Origin: Lentinus brumalis
Lineage: Eukaryota > Basidiomycota > Agaricomycetes > Polyporales > Polyporaceae
Direction of reading: 5' to 3'
NCBI GenBank assembly: GCA_001792895.1
Contig: MARA01000023.1
Location: 1-64,000, forward strand
DNA: 64,000 nt
Within the stretch, counting starts at the first letter, position 1. Every line of letters starts with the position of its first letter. Positions 22,104 to 33,391 of this stretch are shown one piece after another. Below the pieces are notes generated by a model. It did not search any database. It had not been told where the DNA came from and saw only the letters and a program-made list of their open reading frames with translations. The translations under genes were made by a program, and so were the position numbers.

Positions 22104-22694
22104 TCAGGGGCTTTCATCCTGCTCGTCCTCACTGGTTTCCGGAGTGGGCAGGCCGCCAGGTGGGCGCATGTCTAAGCGGTCACCGTGTCGGCGAAGGAAC
22201 ACATGGTGTAACCGGGCGAAGCTGCGACAGTCCGGATATGAGTGCTCGGCGACAAGCTCATCCAAGCCGGGGCACTCCCGCACGGTCACCGCACGAATGG
22301 CGAGGATGTAGCGAGTGTGCACACATGCAAGCAGGGGCTCAGAGCGGTCCTGTATGTGCCACCGGGCAGTGAAGAGATCCAAGATCTCGATGTCGGAACC
22401 CGGGATGGACGCCAACGCCCGTCGGACGGCGCGGTGACGGAGCAGCCGCACGCGGGGTTGCATCCTGCGGACAGTCACCTCGAAGGACACCGGAGGGCAG
22501 GCGTCCTACAAGAATGAGCATGACTTGTCAGTCATATAACCCAGCCACGAGCCTGCCAGAGAGAAACAGGGACTAACCTGGGACCACACGTGAAACTTGA
22601 GATCCCATGCCGCCTCCACGGCATGCCGGTGCCACCATCCCATGGTGCGGACTTCGGGAGACATTCCTATGAGCGACATGACCTGGGCACGCAC
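22104..22694 (-). CDS. Unknown protein, 3' exons
   Basis: Exon ending FHVWSQ (near 22579) joins across a 74-nt intron (gttagt..cttgtag, with ctgac branch site) to DACPPVSFEVTVRR, continuing IPGSDIEILDLFTARWHIQD and HSYPDCRSFARLHHVFLRRHG to a stop at 22104. Further 5' exons on the minus strand are likely: an open frame with NVCEMWRSGRPFRRYPHLHI spans about 23040-23300 and ends at a possible donor, but I could not close its phase to 22694. The composition and splice signals are convincing for a real or recently real gene; no domain is recognised. It is convergent with the dioxygenase gene, 97 bp away. Confidence 0.45.
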
Positions 22695-24159
22695 GGTCTG
22701 AATCGCTTGTCAACTGGGGACGGCCCGCCGAGCAAATGAACTGCAAGCGGAGTACACTTACTACCGTAGCCGAGATATAGTGGACTACTCGAACAGACGG
22801 AGCGGGAAGCTGCAGTATGGAAGTGTAAATGTGAGTCGTGGCCCAAAGAAGATGGAGGTTTGGGAGCGTACCGTGGCGCAAGTGTTCGCGGGCCCGGTGA
22901 GAGTCGTGACGTGGGGCGCAGCGTGGACTCTCCGGCGCGGACTTATGGGTGGGGCGTGCATGTGTCAGACGCCGGGCTTCCTGTCGGGCTGCGTGACAGC
23001 TCAAAACTGATGAATGTCGAGGACTCATAAGCCTGAGACCATGCCCATTGACCTTGCCCTGCGAAGTGAGATTGTACAGCGCAGTACACGGGCGCACACG
23101 GTTGCCGGCGCCGCGGTGGCCACCAGAGGAGACGATTGGAGGCAGAATGTCTCTGAGCAGGCGGATTGCATGGTGCCGGTGAAGATATGAAGGTGCGGAT
23201 ACCGTCTGAAGGGGCGACCTGAACGCCACATCTCACACACATTCTGACCAGGGACATGTGACACAACGGTGGGAGACTGAGACTGCCACGGCGAAATTGC
23301 CACTTGCAGGTTGCAGACGGTCGCCGCCGTGAGGATCTAGGCTGTGTGCGCCCTGCGAACTGCGAACTGGCGACCGACAGGTGATGAGTGTCCGTGCGGT
23401 GCCGCGAACTGGCTGGTGAGCACACAATGACTGACTGTATGCTCATTGCTCCTCGGTACGTGGGTTGGCCGTCTGTCGAACTGTTGACGACCGACGGTCC
23501 AAGTCCACGCGCCCGAGCGCCGGACGACACGGTATTTCGCAGCGTAGTCACTAACTACCGGGGTGCTGCAAGTCCGATGTGGAGCAGCATATTGGTGTGA
23601 GACAAAGTAAGTACCGACGTAGTCCGAATTGCCTACGCGATATCACTAACGTCGCGATCAGAATGAACGAGGCTCACCTGGCTGGCTCAACTTTCCAGAT
23701 GTAACTTCACCAACGATGGGACTCACCCCACATAACCTGTACCAGCAGGTGACCTAGGTAGATGAGAGCAGCCGGGAAACGGCCGACACCACTACTACAT
23801 ATCAAGGTCCATTGCATCGCTCAATGGCAATCCGTGGTTGATGGTCGATGAGCGATACTGAGGCGACAGCGCGAAATACATAGTTACGAGGCCGCAATTG
23901 AGGCGACCACCCGGGGTGCACCCGTCACCCTTCCATCGCCGCCTCTGCAACAGCGATGAAGAGCGACCAGACATATGCGGCCGCCCCGCCAGGAGTGTCG
24001 GTCTGAACCCCGACAGCAACTCGGCGAACCTGAGTTGCGGTGCCACTCGCTGCTCCCAACGGATTATCAAACTCATCATCCTCCTCGCCGGCCGAGACGG
24101 ACGTCTGAATCGCGACGTCGACGCATGCTTTGCGGTTCCGCTGTTGAAGTGATCAGACA
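22695..24159. other. Unresolved 5' exons of the 22104 gene, then no recognisable gene
   Basis: The left part (to about 23,600) probably contains additional minus-strand exons of the gene ending at 22104. From about 23,600 to 24,159 I see no supported coding sequence, RNA gene or repeat. Confidence 0.35.
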
Positions 24160-24735
24160 CTACTGCCCGATGGACACAGGGCGCTCGAGCCGTACCTCTT
24201 CGAGGACCCGCTCAAAGTCGGCAAGCAACGCATGGAGCTCGGAGTCCACCTGACCCACTTCGACGGTATGGGATGCCTCACGGAGGTTATAGATGAACTC
24301 TGAGTAGAGCTCCAGGTCGCCGGCTCGAGTGAGATCGCGGTACAGGGCGAGCAAGCGGATGAGGAGCGACTCCTGACCGGCGGTGATGTCGCACTCTTCA
24401 AATTCGAAGCCGCCTGACATCTTCTCCACCAAAGAATCCCAAAACTCTGCGGTCATGTTGGGGGTGTCGGACAGCGGAAACGCGATCTTCGGTACGTACA
24501 TGAAAACCCAGAGGTGAATAAGGACGCAACGTATAGACTTACATGGTGCGTGTATTCACTGCCGATCACTGAGATCAGTGCGTGCTCTTCGAGGACATCA
24601 TCCTCGCCATCCGAGTCATGTCCATAGGGGGGAGCATGCGAGAAACCAACTTCAAGACGGCCATGGGGGGGAGGAGAATCTTGTCGTGAGCGTGAGGGCA
24701 GGAATGAGGATAACAGGGCAAAAGCCGGGTACAAT
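24160..24735 (-). CDS. Small unknown helical protein
   Basis: An upstream exon with acidic GHDSDGEDDVLEEHALIS ends SEYTHH at a gtaagt donor (near 24540). A 49-50 nt intron leads to IAFPLSDTPNMTAEFWDSL, GGFEFEECDITAGQESLLIR and a helical tail (ELHALLADFERVLEEVRLER) ending at 24160. No start ATG is present in the open upstream frame, so a first exon is missing from the model. Function unknown. It shares orientation with the integrase downstream but the gap and lack of a domain give no clue to role. Confidence 0.45.
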
Positions 24736-24881
24736 CAGGTGGGGCCATGTGACGGTCGCGGCGTGACCGGAAACATTGCCTCAGCGACTTATGTTATACA
24801 GAGGGAGATGTACGTGCGGGCGCAGGCACCAGCGGAATGAATTACTAAGCTCGAGGGGCATATACATGGCTACATACGGCA

Positions 24882-26672
24882 CTAGAAATAGCGGCGGCAG
24901 TACACCAACGCCGCCGACCAAAGGCGCCGTCGCAGCAGCATATCACGAGAGTGTAAGTCGAAATGATGAGCGAGATGCGCGTTCAGGAGGGATACTTGAT
25001 GGGGCGTGAGGGGGCATCGTGGCGGATCGCAAGTGACCTGGTTCAGGTGCTCGGGACGTGAAGCAGCAGCGAAAGGATGCGCGCGTGCCTCGGCAGTAGT
25101 GGAGTTGTGCGAGGAATGGTGACGCATGAGCGTCGGGTCATCCAGCGCCGCCCAATCCACACCATAACTGGCAAGGTCGTCAACAGAATCGTCGACGGGC
25201 TCAGGGCGTAGGTCCATGCCGCGAGGGCCGTGCCGAACCATGCCAAACATAAACATCTCTCTCGGACTTGCCGCCGGCTCGCCTCGAATGTGCAGGCGAT
25301 GAGCGTTCCAGCTCTCCGCCCACTCCAGGGCATCCTGATTGAGCGCATGGAGGAACAGGTGGTGTAACAGCCACAGGTGTTCAGGGCGGTCGGCATCGAG
25401 CCCGCAATGTTGCTCGAGCTCGAGGAAAAATGTCTTCCATTTGCCGCCAAACCCACTGGTCACATCGAACCAGAGACGTTCAATGCGTGTGTTATGAACG
25501 CTCCTGTGTATCATGGTCACGGGAGAGAACACAGGTGCGAGAACGAGGACACGCACCGGCCCCAGATGTACGACCCACGGTTGAGGCCACGAGTCGCCTC
25601 CATCCACTCGGCGACGCGGATGTTCTCGGTGCCGTGGTCGCCACGTACTCGACTGGGGACGCCGTGGCGTCGCACCGTCTCCAAAAACAGCATGAGCACC
25701 GTCTCGCCACGGTTGTTGGTGTGCACCCGGATGCCGGTGACGAACCGAGCATGACCGTCGACAAAACAATGCGTGACGAATTTCCACCGGATTAAACCTG
25801 ATGAGTGAGGATCAGCATGAGAGATATGACAGGCGAAGAATGTGCGCACCATGTTGACCGTCATGGTGAACGAGGGAATTGGGACCGGGGACCTGGTACT
25901 TCTTGCGCACGATACGACGTCGACCGAACACTGCGGGAGCGCCGTGGACGCGGAGATAAGACTCACGGATGCGTGCATCGGGGACGCGATGGCCGAGTGA
26001 TGCAAGGTGGCCACGAATCATCCGCCGGCCGAAGTGAGGAAAGATGGTGAGGGTGTGGGCCAACAGCGCGTCGAGGGCATGGTCGGAGAGCGTGCAGACA
26101 GGAGCGGTAACTGAATTGTGATGGCGGGTGCTGGTGCCGTCCGCATGCTGGACGCGCACAAACAGGGGGGGGCCGGGCTCGCGAAGACCGTACTTCAGGG
26201 CCTGCCGGCGAACGTGACGGGGAGAGCATTTGAGGAGACGGGCAACGGCCGTGGGGCCGCGCATTGCCAGCGCGTGGGCAAGGAAGGTGGGATCGATTTG
26301 TTTTCGAGGCCGACCACGCCCGGGTTTGTTGACAATCTGCAGAACGGGGAGAGGGGGAGCATGGGGTGGGTCGATCGATTGGTGGCAAGCTTGATCGAGG
26401 TCGGACACCATGCGCGCGATACTGTGTGCGAGAGTGTAGAACTCGGCGGGTGGAAAGACAGCGCGATGCTAACGGGACGTTAGGGGGGTAACATATGACA
26501 TGCGATGGGAGCGACTGACCTGTTCGGCAGCCGCGCGTAATGCGAGGGCCTGCGCGCGGACTTCACGCAGTCGGGGAGCATCACCAACTTGAGTGCGCAG
26601 CGCGGTGTTTACACGGCGGAGCAGCTCTGCATAGGCGGTGCGCAGGTTGTTGAGGATCACAGAGCTATCCAT
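24882..26672 (-). CDS. Intact DDE integrase (eukaryotic integrase-core family), 544 aa
   Basis: Four exons close in phase: 26520-26672, 25850-26468, 25557-25797, 24882-25503. The N-terminus (MDSSVILNNLRTAYAELLRR) is helical. A basic AT-hook-like KPGRGRPRK and a helix-turn-helix region (GPTAVARLLKCSPRHVRRQA) follow, then PGPNSLVHHDGQHG with the first catalytic Asp. After the intron comes IRWKFVTHCFVDGHARFVTG, the second Asp in VRGDHGTENI, and the Glu in NTRIERLWFDV. The C-terminal part (PLTPHQVSLLNAHL .. SRDMLLRRRLW) is typical of the family called integrase core domain in Agaricomycete annotations. It should catalyse DNA strand transfer, either for an autonomous transposon or as a domesticated enzyme. 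All three acidic residues and the frame are intact, unlike several neighbours. Confidence 0.82.
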
Positions 26673-27611
26673 GAGGGTCAGAGCCGGGGGAAGAGCGAGC
26701 AGCGTGAGTGGGGGAGAGCGTGAAACGAGAGCGGTGTCGGTGTGTGGGACGGGCCAAGGGCGGGGACAAGCAGGGGAGGACAGCAAGTCAAGGAGGAAGC
26801 GGTGACAGGGGGGTGCGCTGCGCACGGACCACGGCCGCAACACAAGCGAAGCAAGCGCATGCTGACTGAACCGGAGAGACGGATAACCTGGAAAACATAT
26901 GGTACTGGGACTCAGGTATGTTTGCGGAATTGTGATGGATTGGCGAAGCAATAATGGGCAAGGGCTGGTGAAACTTGATAAGCGGTGACAATGACGGAAA
27001 ATGGCGGATGAGAGGGGTATGCAAGCAGAGAGTATACGGAGGCTTGTGAAATGTCTTGGTGGTACAAGTGGGGACAATGATGGATAAATTGAGGCTATCT
27101 GATATAAAGTGAGGAGTGAGAATGACTGTCGACTTGTTGATTGAAGGCGTACATGACAGGATTGGAGGTGGCATATCTTGGCAGAAGTGGACAATGGTGG
27201 ACAGCCTGTGGTTGGGCGGGATTGTACATGATGATATGGGACAAGCGGTGATAAACATGGACATCTCCTGTCAAAGTTTGTCAAGCTGTGCAAATATGTG
27301 ATAGGCGCGGACAAGCAGTGATAAACGGGGGCAAAGAGCGGTAAGCGCTGAAGAGAGAGTGAATTTAGTGTAATTTTGTCCGATAAAGCGCCTCATAGCG
27401 CAGATCACTCGATCTGAACAAGCTCTCCTTACAACCACCACCACCAGTCCTACACCTCGACGGTGGCCGTCGCGAACTGGACGGCGAGCAAGCCTGCGAG
27501 GTGCTCTTTGTCAAACCGCGCGGACTATGCAAGGTATGATCTGCATTCTTGACTCGGGAACGGGAACGGTACTGACTCTGAGCGCGATGCATTCTAGACA
27601 TCTCAGACGAA
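26673..27611. repeat. AT-richer gap with degenerate GACAAGCGGTGATAAAC repeats
   Basis: Upstream of the integrase start. A motif close to ACAAGCGGTGATAAAC recurs at about 26973, 27240 and 27311, within generally purine-rich sequence containing several GTGGACAATG-like phrases. This could be the leader or terminal region of an integrase-bearing element. No coding sequence is supported. Confidence 0.35.
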
Positions 27612-29277
27612 ATGGAGGGCATAGACGAGCACCAGCCGGGCACCAGTGCATCTACAATTCGTGGGCTACGACACATTGACATGGCCCTCCTTTCCGACCC
27701 ATCCGCTGGGGCCTCTCACGACGACCACCGCGAGTCGTACTCCCCTCTCCGCTCATACTCCCCTCATAGCGCGTTCCAGTCCGAGCCAGGCAGCCCCTCG
27801 GGCGACTCAGTGTCTTCCTTCCCTTCTGTTAGCTCGTCCTTCCTCTTCTCGTCCGGCCCGACCACCCCGCCCCATCCAGGCCACTCCGAAGTCGAAGACG
27901 AAGACCAGCTGGGCGACTCCACGAACGGCTTGGTCATCCCGTCGCTTACTCTCCCATCCCCGTCGAGACGGCCCACGCCGTATGGCCAAACACTGGGTGA
28001 CGTGCGGTTGTTGCTGCTTGGGCCGAGAGGTACGGATTTGGCCGCTATCGCATCCCAGCTAGTCGACGACAACGAAGACGTGGTGGAGGTTGGCTTGTGG
28101 GAGGAGGATCGTGATGAGTCCGGGGTTATCCGTGGAAAGCGGAAAGAAATTCTGCGAGTGTCCACACATTGGGTCGAACACAGGGACAGGCAGGGGCTTG
28201 AGCATGTCGAGCCCGCGAGGAATATCGAGCTCGTTCAACTGCCGCGATACGATGTCTACTCCGAGGTATGTCTCCTCAGTCCTCTGGCTCACAGTTACCG
28301 ACCATCTCCGCAGGCTGAGAGCATAGTCGATCGTGTACTGCCTGTGATCCACACGCCATTCCGTGAAGTAGCGGGTATCATCAGCCAGGACCACCCACCA
28401 ACGGGCGCACTTGCTCATCTGTTTTCCTCGCCTAGCTCTCCCTTGTACACTGCTTTAGTGTTGGTGGCCACCCCATGTGAGTGCCCTTGTTTACTGCACG
28501 GACCACAGGCTGACCTGTTACGTGCAGCCGCGCTGCTACCAATCGAGAAGAATATGATTGAGTCCCTTGGCCCGCACATTCCTATCATCTTGCTACCCAC
28601 GTCGACTCCAAATGCGCTGCACACGCCCTCAGATTACCCTTCACGCCGAACGTCTGCGTCACACCTGTCGTCGTTCCGGCCGGACTCTATCGATGCTCTC
28701 CGCTCGCGACTCTTCCGGTCACCGAGCACTCTCGCCACCCTCCGATCGGAGGCCTCCTCGCGCTTCCTGCGGTGGCGGGAAGTCGAGCGGGCAGTGGAGC
28801 GTGTGCAATGGAGCGCGGGCACGGCTCGGGCCCACAGCGTGCCAGATCCGTCGACGTCGCAGAGCAACGAATGGTGGGACAAGCAGACCTGGGAGGCACA
28901 GTGGGAAGGCTCGCTGTCACACGAGCGCGAAGACGTTCGTCATCGGTGGGGTTGTTGCGCCGTTGGTAGTCGGCCCGGCCGGAGAACTCGAACGCCCGCC
29001 AGCTGCGGCCGCTGTGGAGGATGGGGACGCGCGTTCCTTGTCCTTGCCGCGTACTGTAGCCTTGATGACCTCCTTCATGAGGGAGTGTATGTCTCGACTT
29101 GACCCGGTGGACGCGACCGACGAAGAAGATGCTGCCGCCGCCGCGGATCTTGACGATGATGCCGGCTGGCCAAACCTGCCCTCGTGCGTACTCGAGTATC
29201 CCGGCACTCCTTGCATGGTAAGGAGTTGCGCACACGTACTGGCGCGTATGACAACTGATCTCTGTTCCTAACTAGAC
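27612..29277 (+). CDS. Septin-like protein with degenerate GTPase motifs
   Basis: Start MEGIDEHQPGTSASTIRG. The first about 120 residues are S/P-rich (ESYSPLRSYSPHSAF). A GTPase-like core follows: DVRLLLLGPRGTDLAA stands where a P-loop GxxxxGK[S/T] would be, IELVQLPRYDVY fits the strand of the DxxG switch, and, after introns at 28266-28314 (gtatgt..cgcag) and near 28477-28528 (gtgagt..tgcag), LLPIEKNMIESLGPHIPIIL matches the septin pattern LKPxDIxxMKxL followed by the strand of the AKAD motif, here LLPTS. The nucleotide-binding lysine and the AKAD Asp are missing, so the protein probably does not hydrolyse GTP. The C-terminal part has WREVERAVERVQW and WDKQTWEAQWEGSL; the last exons after about 28940 are not resolved. 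Confidence 0.5.
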
Positions 29278-31333
29278 AGGATCTCGAGCAACGCGGCGGT
29301 CCAGGGCGTGCTAGACGCGGCGCGACCGCGACCAGTCAGGCGGGAATGCGTCTGCCCGCCAGATGTCGACTTCCCTGTCCAGGCAGGCTGAAACCCAGCC
29401 GAACACGGACCGTCTTGTCCCAGTCAGCGTCGCCCGCACACGCGATTTTGCGGCGGTCCGGGACGTGGCAGCAGCGGGATGGCGAGGACGAGTTTGGCGG
29501 GAACGCCAAGATGGCGGATTTTCACAAGTCGTCCCGGGCAGCTGAAACCCAGCCTTAAACGTCCTTCGGTGTCGCTATCGCACGCTGACGCGGTTGCACG
29601 GCGCGCCGAGGGGTGCTGCTGGCCGGATGGGTGCGGGAAGTCGGGTCGCTGCAGTCACGGCAGGGGCTGGATGTACGCACCTGCGCGGTACAAATCCTGG
29701 GTAGGGACGCGAGCTCGTTGTCTTGGCAGGCGACTCCCATATCATAGCCCGGTTCGGACGGACGATGCGCATCCGGAGCACTCGCACGCGAGTCGTTCGG
29801 GCCAGATGCGGGCGCGGGACGGGCGTATTTCGTCTGTTCTCGTCTGTTCGCGGCAGAAAAGTCGTTCTCGAAGACGAGTGGCGGCTCGCGAGGGCTGTGC
29901 GCGGTGGTATGAAAAACGTTAAGGACGTCGTCAGCATGGCACCAGCTTCTGTTCTGCGTGCGCTGACTTGTCCAATGAGACAAGCGGGGGTGAGAGCGGA
30001 CATGGGAGAGATTGGTGATTTGCACGACAAGTCGCTCATGGGAGCGAGACACATTCGCGAGTAGGGCTTAAACTAGAGTATAATGCAGTTCAAAGGAGCA
30101 CTTGCGCATGGTGTAGACGTGTGAAGCCGAGGAGATACGGGGCAAGGGAGGATTGCGCTCTGCTCACGCTTCGCCAGTGTGCAACGCACTCTGTGAGTCT
30201 TGTTGTCCGTTTCCCTGTTCCTGAATGGTGCTGACCGTCATCCGTAGATGGACGTTCTGCGTCTCCTGCTCACAGCAGACTCAATTGTTGAGGGCAGTCA
30301 TTGCCAGTTGCGTCGGCCTGTCATAGTCCGCCCGAAGGTACATACCGGCTCTCTGTACACCGCCGCACACGGTGTTGACCTCGTAGCTCGACAGATAGGC
30401 TTAGCAGCAGTGCCCGGACGTGACAAAGCTTCTCCCCGGCGTGACGGGACGCGTGTTCTGTTGCATATCCTGTTCTACGATGCACAGTGGGACAGCGCGA
30501 GTGGTGAGTAGTCCCGCCCCGCAGACATATCTGGACGTGCTGAGAACAGGTTGCCAGGCTAGCACATGCCGCTCTTGCTGCTGGCGAGTGTGTGGGCTCC
30601 GTCCGGCATCCTGGCGTCGGCTGCTGCTGTCGGAGCATGCTGTGCAGCACCTTTGCCGGCCTTCTTTGACTGAAGCTCGGGAGGACGATCGGTCGTGTGT
30701 CCTTACGGGAGCGTCACCGAGGCGCATTTCCCGCCGAGCTGCTGCGCGCAGCGCTTACCTGTTTGGCTCGCTCAAGGCGGCGTCCTCTTTTGTTCAACGT
30801 TCACCCTCCAACCCAACCACGCTCACACGTTGCTCGCTGGTTCCGGCTGTGGGCGTATGTGAGGGGGTAGCACGTTGACTCGATGTAGTACACACGCACA
30901 CAATGCATCCGTCGCAAGCACTCGTTGGGCGCATCCCCTTGTCCACCCATTCCTGTGCGCACAGTGCATGGACATCCACATGTGAGCATTTCTCGTCCGT
31001 CCATCCCACCTTTTCTCGCGCCGTAACACGCACTGTCAGCATCTCACGCGCCGCCCGCCTCCCGCGTTTTCATAGTGTATCATCACGACGCGGTATGTTG
31101 GCACACATGTGTCCCTCAGGCGGCGAGGGTCGGTATTCAGAACTTCTCCGGAGCAGCTGGGAGTAGACCGTGCGTAGCGTCCTCGCTGCTGCACGTTCCA
31201 CCTAGGCACGACTACGGCTGTAATGTACAAGAGCGGCATCGTCGAGGACAAGGACGTCCCAGTGCTCATGCTCAAGTATACTGTCATGACCTCACATGAA
31301 CCACCCCTGCACCACAGAACAGGCCACGTCTAG
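29278..31333. other. GC-rich gap, no supported gene; short direct repeats
   Basis: No splice-consistent coding sequence was recognised. GCTGAAACCCAGCC occurs twice (29387-29400 and 29541-29554). The piece near 30115-30150 (GTAGACGTGTGA then GAGATACGGGGC) reappears in diverged form near 59586-59620. A plus frame at 30248-30511 is open but has no homology I recognise. Confidence 0.35.
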
Positions 31334-33391
31334 TCAGGCCATACTCCGGGTCACACGACGGTAAGCCGTGCTTTCCAGAGAGCCTCCCGCCTTCGACCTC
31401 TTGGGTGGTCTCTCCGCTTCAACAAGACACTCCTCCTCCCCCTCCTCCTCCTCCTCCTCCTCCTCCTCTCCCTCTGTCATTGAACGATCGGTGTCTTCCC
31501 CTTCGGTACATAGCTCAGCAGCTCTGGCCTTTTCAAGGCCTAGCCGAGTTCTCTTAGCCTTTCGACGCACAGCATCGATCTTAGGCCTGCGAGCCGGACG
31601 TCCGCGGCGGCCTGTATGGACCTGCAAGCGGTGAGCATGAGGTACGTTCAATAACAGGGAAGACAGGGCGGCACCTTGGCAGGACGGCCTGGTTGGCCTC
31701 GAAGCCTGGAATCGTACTGGTTCTGCTTGTAGTTATAGAACGAAGCGGGCCCAAGCGTTGTGGACATGCCGCTGAGACGGACATTGTCTGTGACGAGAGC
31801 CTGAATCAAAGCACGGTGAGCACTGGCACAGGGACTGCATAAGATACAACTGGACATACTCCTTGCCCAGGGCATGAATACTTCCAGTTACTGGGCCTCT
31901 GCGCGCGTATGACAGTGTACCATTTGTTGCCGCCAACGACGTGCAGGCGAACTTGCACCTTGCGGAACTTGCCACGGCAGAGTAGATCTTCGCTCCACTG
32001 GTAAGGCTCTCCTAATGTACGACGTCTGTGAGGGAAGTCAAACAGACCCGGAGAGAAGAACCTACCAAGAGTGTGCTCAGGGTCGAGCGCACCGTCCATG
32101 TAGAGCTCGTTGTACTCATGCGCAGGAATGCGCACATTCCACTTCCTGTAAACCTGGACGTATTTGCCAATGTAGTTGTCGTCTGACTTGACATTGAACG
32201 CGAGCGGACTGCCCGAGTTTGGGATTCCTATACAGTCGACTTCGTACTGTTTGCTGACGAACAACGCTGCATAGTTGTGCAGTAGTACCTTGAAACGGCG
32301 GTACAGATCGTCATTAGAACAGAGAACGGATGGGGGCATTGCAGGCCAGGCGTGGAGCCAGAACAGGAGGTCGTGTGCGGTGTGACGACCGTAACCATTG
32401 AAAATGTCTTGCCTTGCGCACATCACCTCTACGAGGGCGTCTTCAATTTCAACATGTGCGTGCTGAAGTACTTCTTCTCGCCACAAGTCGAGGGCAGTTT
32501 CCGCTGCATCGACTTCATAAGTCCAATCGGGGCCGTAGCCTTCGCCCCAGATCCGAGGCCACAACTGAGAGCTCCCCCATCAGAACTGAACACTCACCGC
32601 CAAGCTCGAAGGACTCACCTCCGACGTTGAGCTGAAGTCATCTGGTCTCCAGTGGCGGTCTAAGCTTATGATGTTCAATATGACTATCCTTGCGAAGTCG
32701 AGGATCACGAACACATCGTGTTCGCAGACTATGGCACCGAAGACCTCCAGAGTTTGAGTCTTGTCCAGCTGACGTGCGTCGCCCACTGTAAGGTCTGGTG
32801 GAACAATGAATGACCTCATCTTCTCTCGCTTGGCCTTGTTGGGGTTAGACCCCGCGCAGTCTTGAAGCATGATGCGCTCGTATTCGTCGCGTCGGAGGTG
32901 AGCAAGGTGGGCCTCCAGCCCGAAATGAACACGCATAGCATGCTGGCCACAGATGAAGCGGTGGAAACAAAAGCAGAGGAAGAACTCACATATCCTGCAG
33001 CCAATATGAGCTCTTTGCCTCGCGCCCTGACACAGACCTCTCCTTCCTCCAGCTCTCTCTCTATGTATCCTCTCCATGCTTCTCCTTTGGCACCTTTGCA
33101 GCGACGCACATCGTGGAGATGTGGCTCCATGTCCTCTGTGTTCGGCTCGAGGTCCTCGCGGTAACCGAAGTGCTGGACGAAACAAGAGTTCCACGGTTTC
33201 TTCTGTGTGCCAGTCGCGAAGACCCGGGGATTGATCTGCAGACGTCCTGTGCATGTGTGAGAGTGGTAAGTAGCCTCGGTGACTGACAGTATCGACTCAC
33301 CAATGAGCTGTGACTTGAAGTCACTCTCATGTTGCTTGCGGAACTTGTTGACTATGGTCGCAAAGGCAGATATGCAGTCAAGCTCAGGCAT
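31334..33391 (-). CDS. Intact 596-aa unknown protein with two AT-hook-like motifs
   Basis: Six exons close exactly in phase: 33301-33391, 32990-33246, 32619-32942, 31860-32564, 31675-31800, 31334-31621. It starts MPELDCISAFATIVNKFRKQ. The body contains VQHFGYREDLEPNTEDMEPH, GLEAHLAHLRRDEYERIM, KMRSFIVPPDLTVGDARQLD, YGRHTAHDLLFWLHAWP and EPYQWSEDLLCRGKFRKVQV. The tail has two GRP cores (RGQPGRPAK and GRRGRPARRPK), a run of glutamates encoded by a GAG/GAA tract (near 31430-31475) and a basic KRSK segment, suggesting a nuclear protein that contacts AT-rich minor grooves. The large N-terminal domain is unknown to me. The clean model argues for selection or a recent origin. Confidence 0.65.

Noticed and set aside
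31430..31475. CTC triplet repeat as an independent microsatellite
   Set aside because: It is the antisense of the glutamate run in the AT-hook gene and stays in frame there.
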